The notes beneath the pieces were generated by a model. It saw only the letters and a list, made by a program, of their open reading frames with translations. It searched no databases and was not told the origin of the DNA. The position numbers and the translations under genes were made by a program. Positions 6,095 to 11,124 of a DNA stretch of 11,124 bases are shown here, piece by piece. Numbering within the stretch: the first letter of the stretch is position 1; the number at the start of each line of letters is the position of its first letter. Origin of the DNA: Spirochaetaceae bacterium (lineage in GTDB: Bacteria > Spirochaetota > Spirochaetia > Treponematales > Breznakiellaceae); the NCBI GenBank assembly GCA_031288215.1, contig JAITRV010000091.1, positions 1 to 11,124 of the forward strand, in the 5' to 3' direction.

Positions 6095-7342
6095 TTATCG
6101 AAGGAAGTCCAGCAGGGTGGGCTGAATGACCTTGGCGGCGGTCTGGAGGGCCGCCCGGTGGGCCGTATCCATCATCGCCAGGTCCGTGGCGGCGGTGGCC
6201 AGGTTCAGCCCCGCTTCCCGGCTCAGGGAGGCGCTTACCGCGGGGATCTCCTGGTTGAGCCGGGACCAGGCCGCTTCCGCCCGTTCATGGCGGCTCCCCA
6301 GTTCGGTGAGGCGGCTTGCCATGTTGCCCAGGGCCAGGTCGATGCCCCCGATGCCCTGGCTCCCGGCAAATTCCTGGTCCCCCCGGAACAGGGCGTCCCG
6401 GAGGCGGATCACCATGTCGAAGGCGGAACCCCCGGAAATGCGGGCCGCGCTGTTCCAGTTGGGGGCCCCCGGAGCGCTGCCGGCAACGATGATTCCCAGG
6501 TCCTGCAAGACCCGGGAGTCCCCCAGGTCCTCCAGGCGGATGAGGTGGGCATTGGTCCCCTCCAGGACCAGGCCCCGGCTCTCGGGGTCCACCGACGCCT
6601 TTACCGGCGCGGCGGATTCGTTGATCTTGGCCACAATGGCGTGGAGGGTGTCCCCGCTTTTGACGGCGATCTCCCGGCCGTCCACGGAGAAGGCCCCGTC
6701 CTCGGTCGCCCGGTAACCGGAGGCGTCAAAGGTGGAGAAGACCTGCATCTTTTCCGCCCAAAAGGCTTCCCCCCCCCCGATGTCCAGGGCCGCATAGGCC
6801 CCGTCGCTCAATTCGGCCCGGCGGGAAGGGCCGGCCCCCCGGTATTCCACCCGGACCACCATGGACTCCCCGCCCCCCTGGACGGGCCCCTCCACGGTCC
6901 TGAAGGGCTCGGTAAAGACCCGGTCCCCGGCAAAAAGCTGCTTGCCGTCGGGGCCCAGGGTATTGGAGATCGCCACCAGTTCCTTGAGAAGTTCGTTGGT
7001 CTCCACCGCCATATACCGCAGGTCCTCCCGGGTATAGACCCCGTTGGACCCCTGAACCGCAAGCTCCCGGATCCGCTGCAAGATGTCGTTGGCCTGCCGG
7101 AGATTCCCCTCCGCCACGTTGTAATGTTCCCGGGCGTAATAGGTGTTGGTCTCAAACCGTTCCAGCCGGGCCAGGTAGGACTCGTAGCGCACCGCATGGG
7201 CCGCCGCCAGCGGGTCATCCCGAAGCTCCCGAATCCGCCGCTGCGAGGTGATCTTGGACTGGATGTTGGAAAGCCCCTCCTCCTGACGCCGCAGGTAGTA
7301 TTGGGCATCGTTATTCGGCATATCCGTAGAAACTCTTCTCAT
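6095..7342 (-). CDS. flgL: Flagellar hook-filament junction protein FlgL (HAP3)
   Basis: The 415-residue protein is the distal junction protein linking the hook region to the (periplasmic) flagellar filament, exported by the flagellar type III system. Its N-terminus MRRVSTDMPNNDAQYYLRRQ and the helical segment with VRYESYLARLERFE closely match treponemal FlgL as I remember it. The C-terminal helical region (RAEAAWSRLNQEIPAVSASL and onward to LLDFLR) is flagellin-like. I chose the ATG ending at 7342 over an upstream in-frame start (7396), because GAGGAG lies 6 bases upstream and the protein then begins with the family-typical sequence; the extension is encoded within a hairpin-rich spacer. It is the last gene of flgN-flgK-flgL. 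The fliW-csrA pair that usually follows flgL in treponemes is not there. Confidence 0.95.
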   Translation of the reverse strand: MRRVSTDMPNNDAQYYLRRQEEGLSNIQSKITSQRRIRELRDDPLAAAHAVRYESYLARLERFETNTYYAREHYNVAEGNLRQANDILQRIRELAVQGSNGVYTREDLRYMAVETNELLKELVAISNTLGPDGKQLFAGDRVFTEPFRTVEGPVQGGGESMVVRVEYRGAGPSRRAELSDGAYAALDIGGGEAFWAEKMQVFSTFDASGYRATEDGAFSVDGREIAVKSGDTLHAIVAKINESAAPVKASVDPESRGLVLEGTNAHLIRLEDLGDSRVLQDLGIIVAGSAPGAPNWNSAARISGGSAFDMVIRLRDALFRGDQEFAGSQGIGGIDLALGNMASRLTELGSRHERAEAAWSRLNQEIPAVSASLSREAGLNLATAATDLAMMDTAHRAALQTAAKVIQPTLLDFLR

Positions 7343-7364
7343 TTCATGCTCCTCTTCATCATAA

Positions 7365-7422
7365 GGGGGGCGCGCTTTCCGGGCCTTCTCCGGCATACCG
7401 CCGGCCTCCCGCCGCGCCCCCC
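7365..7422 (-). other. GC-rich inverted repeat in the flgK-flgL spacer
   Basis: GGGGGGCGCG (7365-7374) and CGCGCCCCCC (7413-7422) form a perfect 10-bp inverted repeat, with a smaller GC-rich palindrome inside and AGCCC/GGGCT (7431-7443) next to it. In the flgL mRNA the stem would end about 22 bases before the start codon, just before the ribosome-binding site. There is no T-run, so it is not an ordinary terminator. It may be an mRNA-stability or translation-control structure. Confidence 0.5.
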
Positions 7423-7464
7423 TGCGTTCCAGCCCGCCGGGCTTCCACTACCCCCCAAAAAAGG

Positions 7465-9360
7465 CTATACCCCCATCCGGTTGATAATGGTGTCCAGCAT
7501 GGAGTTCAGCGTGGTGATAAACCGGGCCGCCGCGGCATAGCCATGCTGGTACTTGATCATGGCCGCCAGTTCCTCGTCCATGTTGACCCCGGAAACGGAT
7601 TCCCGCATATCCCGCAACTGCTTCATGGTGAGGTTCTGGGTTTCCAGGGAACGGCCGCTCTGTTCCCCCAGGATCCCGATCCGGCCCGCCGCATCGGCGA
7701 AGTAGTCGTCGAAGGTCCGCAGCCCGCCCACCATGACCGCCGTGTTCCGCAGGGCCGCAATGGCCAGGGCCGCTTCCCCGCTGCCGGGATTGGCGGGCCT
7801 GCCGTTCTCCCCAAAACCGGCTGCCACCGATGAGGAGTCCCGGATCAGGGCGGGGTTTACCCCGATCCACCCTGACGGATGGGCCACCGGGGCCACCGCG
7901 TAGTCCGCGGCCCCCCCGGCGAGGGCCCCCGCCGCATCAGCGCCGCCCCAGTCGTAGGCCCCCCCGGGCCCCGGCCCGCCCAGGAGCCCCGCATAGCCCG
8001 TGAGGAAGTAGCCCGAATCCTCGATATGGCGGATCACAAAGTCGGGGTTGTTCCGGTCCGCCGAGGGGCCGGCCTTGAGGGAAAGATGCCCCTCCCGGTT
8101 GAGCCGGGCACTCACCTCAGCCCCGGAATGGTTGATCCGGTCCACCACATCCGCCACGGTGTCGGTGGGATAGTAGGGGACCTCCACGTTTCCCCCGGAA
8201 GCGGAGAGGGTGATGGTCCCCTCCAGGCCTATCTGGGCCCGGCTTTCCAGGACGTTGGTCCCGTTGATCCGGAAGATATAGCTGGAGTCGTAGGCCCCGT
8301 CCCCGTCCCGGTCGTAGTTCCCCGCCACATTGGTCACAAAGGGGTATTCGGAAAAGAAGTCGTTCCCGGTGGTCCCGTTGAGGCCGTAGGCGGAGCGGTG
8401 AACCTCGTTCACCAGGTCGATAAAGTTCATGGTTACCGAATCGAGGTTTTGGATCTCCCGGCGTATGGTCTCGTCCCGCAGTTCTACCAGGGCCCCCAGG
8501 CTCCCGCTGTGGTGATCCCGCTGGCGCTGGATCTGCAATTCCTCCCGGGTATCCGCCCAAACTATCCGGGAATAGCCCTCAGTCTCAATCCCCTGTTCCC
8601 TGTCGAACCGGCGGCCGATATGGCCCTGGACCAGCACCTCCCCCCCGGTATAGAGCATGAATTCGTCGGGGTCCCGGCTATCCACGGTAATACTCAATAT
8701 AGAAGAAAGTTTATCTACCAGGAGGTCCCGGCGGTCCAGGAGGTCGTTGGGGTTATCCCCCTGGGCGCGGATCTTCTGTATGTCGTTGTTCATCCCCGCA
8801 ATCTGCCGGGAGAGGTCGTTCACCCGTTCCAGGGTAAGCTGAATATCCTGTTCCGCCATGTTTTGGAGCCCCCGGAGGGCGTTAAAACGGTTCTGAATGC
8901 CGTCAATGAAGGTTTTTCCCCGTTCCAGCACCGCCTCCCGCTGGGGGGTGTCTGCGGGGTAGAGGGAAAGTTCCTGCCAGGCATCCCAGAAGGCGTCCAT
9001 CTTGCTCCTGATGGAATTCTCCCCCACCTCCAGATAGGCTTGATCCAGCATCCTGAGATAGGGGTCCCGGGTTTCCCAATAGCCCTCCCCGGAGGCCTCG
9101 GCGACGATCCGCTGGTCCAGAAGCTGGTCCCGAATCCGTTCTATCCGCTCCACCACCATCCCCTGGCCTATCTGGCCGGCCGTCTCCTCCCGGTTCAGCC
9201 CCGGGAGATAGATGGGCTCGAAGGGGGAGAATTCCACCCGCTGCCGTGAGTAGCCCTCGTTGGAGGCGTTGGAGAGGTTATGGCCGGTAACGTTGATCGC
9301 CTGCTGATGGGCCGATACCGCCCGTTTTCCTATCTCGATCCCTGAAAAGGTTGAGGTCAT
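7465..9360 (-). CDS. flgK: Flagellar hook-associated protein FlgK (HAP1)
   Basis: FlgK is the first hook-filament junction protein, added after the hook and before the filament, and exported with the aid of FlgN. The 631-residue product starts MTSTFSGIEIGKRAVSAHQQ and has the rod/hook signature GHNLSNASNEGYSRQRV (26-42). The segment FWDAWQELSLYPADTPQREAV (124-144) is characteristic of treponemal FlgK. The conserved C-terminal helix SGVNMDEELAAMIKYQHGYA (590-609) precedes LNSMLDTIINRMGV. Between them is a variable D2/D3-like region with an EF-hand-like DRDGDGAYD (350-358) and a Gly/Ala/Pro-rich stretch (459-498). Length is in the usual range for spirochaete FlgK. Its ribosome-binding site AAGGAG overlaps the flgN stop codon region 10 bp upstream, suggesting coupled translation. 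Confidence 0.97.
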   Translation of the reverse strand: MTSTFSGIEIGKRAVSAHQQAINVTGHNLSNASNEGYSRQRVEFSPFEPIYLPGLNREETAGQIGQGMVVERIERIRDQLLDQRIVAEASGEGYWETRDPYLRMLDQAYLEVGENSIRSKMDAFWDAWQELSLYPADTPQREAVLERGKTFIDGIQNRFNALRGLQNMAEQDIQLTLERVNDLSRQIAGMNNDIQKIRAQGDNPNDLLDRRDLLVDKLSSILSITVDSRDPDEFMLYTGGEVLVQGHIGRRFDREQGIETEGYSRIVWADTREELQIQRQRDHHSGSLGALVELRDETIRREIQNLDSVTMNFIDLVNEVHRSAYGLNGTTGNDFFSEYPFVTNVAGNYDRDGDGAYDSSYIFRINGTNVLESRAQIGLEGTITLSASGGNVEVPYYPTDTVADVVDRINHSGAEVSARLNREGHLSLKAGPSADRNNPDFVIRHIEDSGYFLTGYAGLLGGPGPGGAYDWGGADAAGALAGGAADYAVAPVAHPSGWIGVNPALIRDSSSVAAGFGENGRPANPGSGEAALAIAALRNTAVMVGGLRTFDDYFADAAGRIGILGEQSGRSLETQNLTMKQLRDMRESVSGVNMDEELAAMIKYQHGYAAAARFITTLNSMLDTIINRMGV

Positions 9361-9370
9361 CCCCTGCTCC

Positions 9371-9889
9371 TTAAAAATGGCGGTTGAACACCATGCTCCG
9401 CATATCCGGGGGCGCGTGGGCCCCCTGCCGGGAATAAAGCTTCCCCCCCCGATCGGGGCAGGCGGCGTTGAGGAAGGCCGCTACGACGGATCGGGCCTCG
9501 TTGATTTCTTCCAGGAGGGCTTCGTTCCGGAGGCGCATCCTGAGGACTTCCATCCTGAGGGCCCGGTAGGCAGCGCTCAGTTCCTCCCGTTCCACCGGGG
9601 GAAGCCGGGCGATCAGGGCATAGAACCCCACCCAGCCGTCTCCGCCTCCCCCCCCCTCAGTGAAGGCGGCAAAGAGCCGGATCCGATCCCTTTCCAGGTG
9701 TTCAAACCCCGCGACATATTCCTGTAAGGCGTCGAGGAGGCCGTCAAAATCCGTCCAGTCCCGGTTCATCACCGCAGTTTTCACCGCATCCAAAAGGGAG
9801 GTGACTTTCTCCAGAATCTCCGCCTCCTTCGCCAAAAGGACGGCGCAGCGTCTATAATCCGGAATGTCTTTATCTATACCGTTATTCAT
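9371..9889 (-). CDS. flgN: FlgN-like flagellar export chaperone
   Basis: The 172-residue protein has the FlgN pattern: an N-terminal helix AKEAEILEKVTSLLDAVKTA, then the acidic repeat DWTDFDGLLDALQEYVAGFE and LERDRIRLF. A long helical middle (REELSAAYRALRMEVLRMRL, NEALLEEINEARSVV) leads to a C-terminal LYSRQGAHAP and MVFNRHF tail. FlgN binds unfolded FlgK and FlgL in the cytoplasm and delivers them to the flagellar export gate. Being first in the operon ahead of both clients supports the call. The start at 9889 is supported by GAGAGGA 8 bases upstream. A Gly-rich loop (GGGGGDGW, about 79-86) splits the helices. Sequence conservation of FlgN is low, so the name rests on pattern plus position. 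Confidence 0.85.
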   Translation of the reverse strand: MNNGIDKDIPDYRRCAVLLAKEAEILEKVTSLLDAVKTAVMNRDWTDFDGLLDALQEYVAGFEHLERDRIRLFAAFTEGGGGGDGWVGFYALIARLPPVEREELSAAYRALRMEVLRMRLRNEALLEEINEARSVVAAFLNAACPDRGGKLYSRQGAHAPPDMRSMVFNRHF

Positions 9890-9909
9890 AATTATATTCC
9901 TCTCATCCT

Positions 9910-9937
9910 TTATCGGCGGAAACCGGGGCGGGGTTTA
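9910..9937 (-). promoter_or_regulatory. Sigma-28 (FliA) class promoter of the flgN-flgK-flgL operon
   Basis: Read on the minus strand, TAAA (9937-9934) is followed after 16 bases by a perfect GCCGATAA (9917-9910). The flagellar sigma-28 consensus is TAAA-N15-GCCGATAA. The expected transcript start, about 7 bases further on, leaves a leader of roughly 14 bases that contains the GAGAGGA ribosome-binding site of flgN. The one-base longer spacer is the only departure. Confidence 0.8.
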
Positions 9938-10063
9938 GGTCTCAAGCCGAAATCGCCCGCCGGGCAAAGATTGAAATACAAGCTGTGCGGGATAGAGGTC
10001 AAGGTGGTATTTTTTGCGTCCCGGACGCGTCCACACCCAAAAGGGGCCGGTGATCTTCGGCAT
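9935..10063 (-). CDS. Possible 42-residue protein or gene fragment
   Basis: An open frame begins ATG at 10063 and ends TAA at 9935-9937, the same bases that form the -35 of the flagellar promoter. The product contains GPFWVWTRPGRKKYHLDLYP and ends GGRFRLET. A GAGG lies 6 bases before the ATG. The aromatic, basic composition recalls the first strands of the arm-binding domain of tyrosine recombinases (patterns such as PF.L..R.GR..YYV), so it might be an integrase N-terminal fragment. That likeness is loose. It could also be a non-coding stretch. Confidence 0.3.
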   Translation of the reverse strand: MPKITGPFWVWTRPGRKKYHLDLYPAQLVFQSLPGGRFRLET

Positions 10064-10138
10064 GGCACACCTCGTCTGTGGAAAAATAGCGGGGTCTCAT
10101 GTCCCCCGGAAGGCGAGGCGGTGCCGAATAGCCGCGCC

Positions 10139-10447
10139 CTACTCCGGGGCTACCGTTGCTGTTCCGGGGGGGGCAGCCGGGCTCTGCTCTGTATGACATT
10201 TCGGGAAAATGATGATATTGTTTTTAGGTTTTTTTTCTATGGTTTTATCTTCTCCCGGACAAAAATGTTCAACCTCATATATCGTTCTTATCGCGGCGTT
10301 AAACTTTTTATTAAAAGCATAGACCTCACATTCTATTTTCCGTAAATCATCGTAATACCCTGCTAATTGGCTCCGTATCTCCGGTAGTTTTTCAAGCATA
10401 TTCCGTACCCTTGAGGCGTCTATTTTTGCCTGTTCTATCTTCAACAT
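10139..10447 (-). CDS. Small helical protein of unknown function
   Basis: The 102-residue frame starts MLKIEQAKIDASRVRNMLEK and is predicted by eye to be helical, with heptad-like charged and leucine positions, up to about residue 66. A basic segment (KTIEKKPKNN) and an Ala/Pro/Thr-rich tail (SPAAPPGTATVAPE) follow. AAGGA, 8 bases before the ATG, is a good ribosome-binding site. The body is AT-richer than the flagellar genes, while the last ~20 codons are abruptly GC-rich, as though the reading frame runs on into unrelated spacer DNA. It is on the same strand as flgN but separated from it by 249 bp and by the sigma-28 promoter, so it is probably not part of the flagellar operon. I do not recognise the family. 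Confidence 0.5.
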   Translation of the reverse strand: MLKIEQAKIDASRVRNMLEKLPEIRSQLAGYYDDLRKIECEVYAFNKKFNAAIRTIYEVEHFCPGEDKTIEKKPKNNIIIFPKCHTEQSPAAPPGTATVAPE

Positions 10448-10480
10448 TGTTGTTTCCTTATGCCGGGTTCTGTCGGCGCG

Positions 10481-10495
10481 GGTTACTTAATAACC
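10481..10495. promoter_or_regulatory. 15-bp palindrome upstream of the small helical-protein gene
   Basis: GGTTACTTAATAACC is a dyad with 5-bp perfect arms (GGTTA/TAACC), flanked by GGGTTC (10465-10470) and GAACCC (10497-10502). It lies 34 bp upstream of the start at 10447, where an operator would be expected. No promoter boxes could be assigned with confidence. Confidence 0.3.
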
Positions 10496-10537
10496 GGAAC
10501 CCATAGCCCCGGAGGTTTCCAAAAAGGGGAGAGGGAC

Positions 10538-10548
10538 GGGCAACGCCC
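10538..10548 (-). repeat. Third copy of the GGGCGTTGCCC motif
   Basis: GGGCAACGCCC here is the reverse complement of GGGCGTTGCCC, found twice in the OppC-OppD linker (1891 and 1917). It forms CGGGC/GCCCG (10537-10549) with a 3-base loop. The surrounding spacer (10503-10590) shows no gene. Confidence 0.5.
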
Positions 10549-10590
10549 GGAGCCTTCCCCCCGGAGAGGCTAAATGATCTCCCGCTCAAT

Positions 10591-10814
10591 CAGGGCTCCT
10601 GCATTTACTTTTTTTCATACTTTTTTATGAGATAATCGTCTTGGTACCTTGATTACTCTCAATGACTCGATAGATCCAAAGAAATTTAACCACGGACCAC
10701 ACGAACAAACACGAACAAACACGGACAAACGCATGAATTTCAGACAACAAGTCCGTGTTGGTCCGTGTGTGTCCGTGGTTCTTCTTCTTTTTTTGAGTAA
10801 ATGCAGGAGCCCTG
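10591..10814. mobile_element. 224-bp MITE-like element with perfect 19-bp terminal inverted repeats
   Basis: CAGGGCTCCTGCATTTACT at 10591-10609 recurs exactly as its reverse complement at 10796-10814. The interior holds no convincing gene, a T-rich stretch just inside each arm, and a second, independent foldback of decamers (10688-10780). The flanks read ctcaat on the left and ctcgaat on the right, which is not an exact target duplication. Size, perfect ends and lack of coding capacity fit a non-autonomous miniature transposable element. A long RNA-hairpin or attenuator origin is the main alternative. Confidence 0.5.
10688..10780. repeat. Foldback array of CACGGAC-type decamers
   Basis: Four 10-bp units based on AACCACGGAC / AACACGAACA run from 10688 to 10727. 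Three inverted units (GTCCGTGTTG, GTCCGTGTGT, GTCCGTGGTT) run from 10751 to 10780, with a 23-base loop between. The outermost units (10688-10697 and 10771-10780) are exact inverse copies. Read as protein, it gives the low-complexity string HEQTRTNTDK. From memory, such arrays occur in spacers of many unrelated bacteria and are often mis-annotated as genes. Confidence 0.8.
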
Positions 10815-10827
10815 CTCGAATTGCCGG

Positions 10828-10856
10828 TTGACAGGATCGGCGCCTTCTGATATGAT
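10828..10856 (+). promoter_or_regulatory. Sigma-70 promoter of the tRNA-Val gene
   Basis: A perfect -35 TTGACA (10828-10833) and a -10 TATGAT (10851-10856) are separated by exactly 17 bases. Transcription would start near 10863, about 20 bases before the mature tRNA. The -35 begins 13 bp beyond the right end of the 224-bp repeat element. Confidence 0.85.
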
Positions 10857-10883
10857 AGAATCGTCGTATATGACGAACATAAT

Positions 10884-10955
10884 GGGCGATTAACTCAGCG
10901 GGAGAGTGCTACCTTCACACGGTAGAAGTCACTGGTTCAAATCCAGTATCGCCCA
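10884..10955 (+). tRNA. tRNA-Val (anticodon CAC)
   Basis: The 72 bases fold as a complete cloverleaf. The acceptor stem is GGGCGAT/ATCGCCC with discriminator A. The D stem is ACTC/GAGT. The anticodon stem CTACC/GGTAG has loop TTCACAC, giving anticodon CAC for GUG valine codons. The variable loop has 5 bases, and the T arm is ACTGG/CCAGT with loop TTCAAAT. The 3' CCA is not encoded and must be added after transcription. It has its own promoter and terminator, so it is transcribed alone. Confidence 0.96.
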
Positions 10956-10956
10956 T

Positions 10957-10977
10957 GCCCCTTCGGGGGCTTTTTTT
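10957..10977 (+). terminator. Intrinsic terminator of tRNA-Val
   Basis: GCCCC (10957-10961), tetraloop TTCG and GGGGC (10966-10970) are followed by seven T (10971-10977). The stem starts one base after the discriminator base of the tRNA. Confidence 0.93.
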
Positions 10978-10986
10978 ATGGCCGTC

Positions 10987-11060
10987 TTGTTTCATCATAT
11001 TTCATAATTCTTTATATTATAAGGAATTACAGTTTTTATCTTTTTCTTTGTTTCATCATA
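10987..11060 (+). repeat. Pair of 13-bp direct repeats downstream of tRNA-Val
   Basis: TTGTTTCATCATA occurs at 10987-10999 and again at 11048-11060, 61 bp apart, in AT-rich spacer. Spaced direct repeats next to a tRNA gene can be binding sites for a recombinase or regulator. No function can be shown here. Confidence 0.6.
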
Positions 11061-11082
11061 CTTGACTTATTTTCACCTTTTT

Positions 11083-11112
11083 TTGTAGACTTGTTGTAGA
11101 CCTATTGGAGAC
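11083..11112 (+). repeat. Three direct repeats at exact 11-bp spacing before a start codon
   Basis: TTGTAGAC (11083-11090), TTGTAGAC (11094-11101) and TTGGAGAC (11105-11112) lie exactly one helical turn (11 bp) apart, the last directly before the ATG at 11117. The third copy differs by one base, which creates the GGAG ribosome-binding site. Iteron-like protein binding is the natural reading. Confidence 0.6.
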
Positions 11113-11116
11113 AAAA

Positions 11117-11124
11117 ATGGGAAT
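11117..11124 (+). CDS. Start of a gene cut off by the window end
   Basis: ATG at 11117 follows GGAG (11107-11110) by 6 bases and a -35-like TTGACT (11062-11067). Only Met-Gly and two bases of the third codon are inside the window, so the product is unknown. Its place just beyond a tRNA gene makes an integrase a reasonable guess, with nothing in the sequence to confirm it. Confidence 0.35.

Noticed and set aside
10021..10200. 66-codon minus-strand frame covering 9999-10199
   Set aside because: No ribosome-binding site, Pro/Arg-rich composition, and it overlaps the 42-codon frame and the tail of the 102-residue gene in another frame.
10688..10780. CRISPR array
   Set aside because: The decamer units have no spacers, run inverted in two halves, and no cas genes are present.
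10649..10831. 60-codon open frame on the plus strand
   Set aside because: It translates the decamer foldback array (HEQTRTNTDK) and crosses the inverted-repeat end of the 224-bp element; repeat DNA, not a gene.

Overview
The window looks like chromosomal DNA of a spirochaete, most likely a Treponema-type organism. The strongest evidence is the flagellar block: the N-termini of FlgK and FlgL and the gene order flgN-flgK-flgL match, from memory, treponemal proteins closely. An Opp-type peptide ABC transporter fits a fermentative, peptide-using lifestyle. The protein genes are very GC-rich, so their antisense strands carry many long spurious open frames. The first ~180 bases, the stretch around 3960-4050 and everything beyond about 10200 are visibly AT-richer and carry the repeats and mobile-element traces.

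Layout. 1-176: AT-rich, no gene I can support. 177-734: a decayed IS3-family element (OrfB with a frameshift and two internal deletions) ending in a recognisable right terminal repeat. 803-3870 (+): two transporter genes. The first encodes an OppC permease fused in frame to an OppD ATPase; the second, overlapping it by 10 bp, encodes OppF. The fusion linker consists of short palindromes and a duplicated motif, which suggests that repeat DNA joined two genes. No oppA or oppB is present; the IS remnant lies where they would be expected. 3871-4124: intergenic, with a nested hairpin, a possible 26-residue membrane peptide and phased T-tracts. 4125-6074 (+): an Rrf2/IscR-like regulator with apparent [2Fe-2S] ligands, followed closely by a membrane protein with three winged-helix-like repeats. 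This pair is the least characterised gene system here and probably one operon.

6095-9889 (-): flgL, flgK and flgN, transcribed right to left as flgN-flgK-flgL, from a near-consensus sigma-28 promoter just upstream of flgN. FlgN is the export chaperone for the two hook-filament junction proteins FlgK and FlgL, so the operon makes a junction set late in flagellar assembly. The usual treponemal downstream genes fliW and csrA are absent; flgL instead converges on the membrane-protein gene.

9890-11124: a 42-codon open frame, a 102-residue helical protein gene (-), and a 224-bp element bounded by perfect 19-bp inverted repeats that encloses a decamer foldback array. These are followed by a tRNA-Val(CAC) gene with its own consensus promoter and intrinsic terminator. 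Beyond the tRNA are two 13-bp direct repeats, three direct repeats spaced exactly 11 bp apart, and the first codons of a likely gene cut off by the window end. This has the look of a tRNA-adjacent integration hot spot, but no recombinase is visible in the window.
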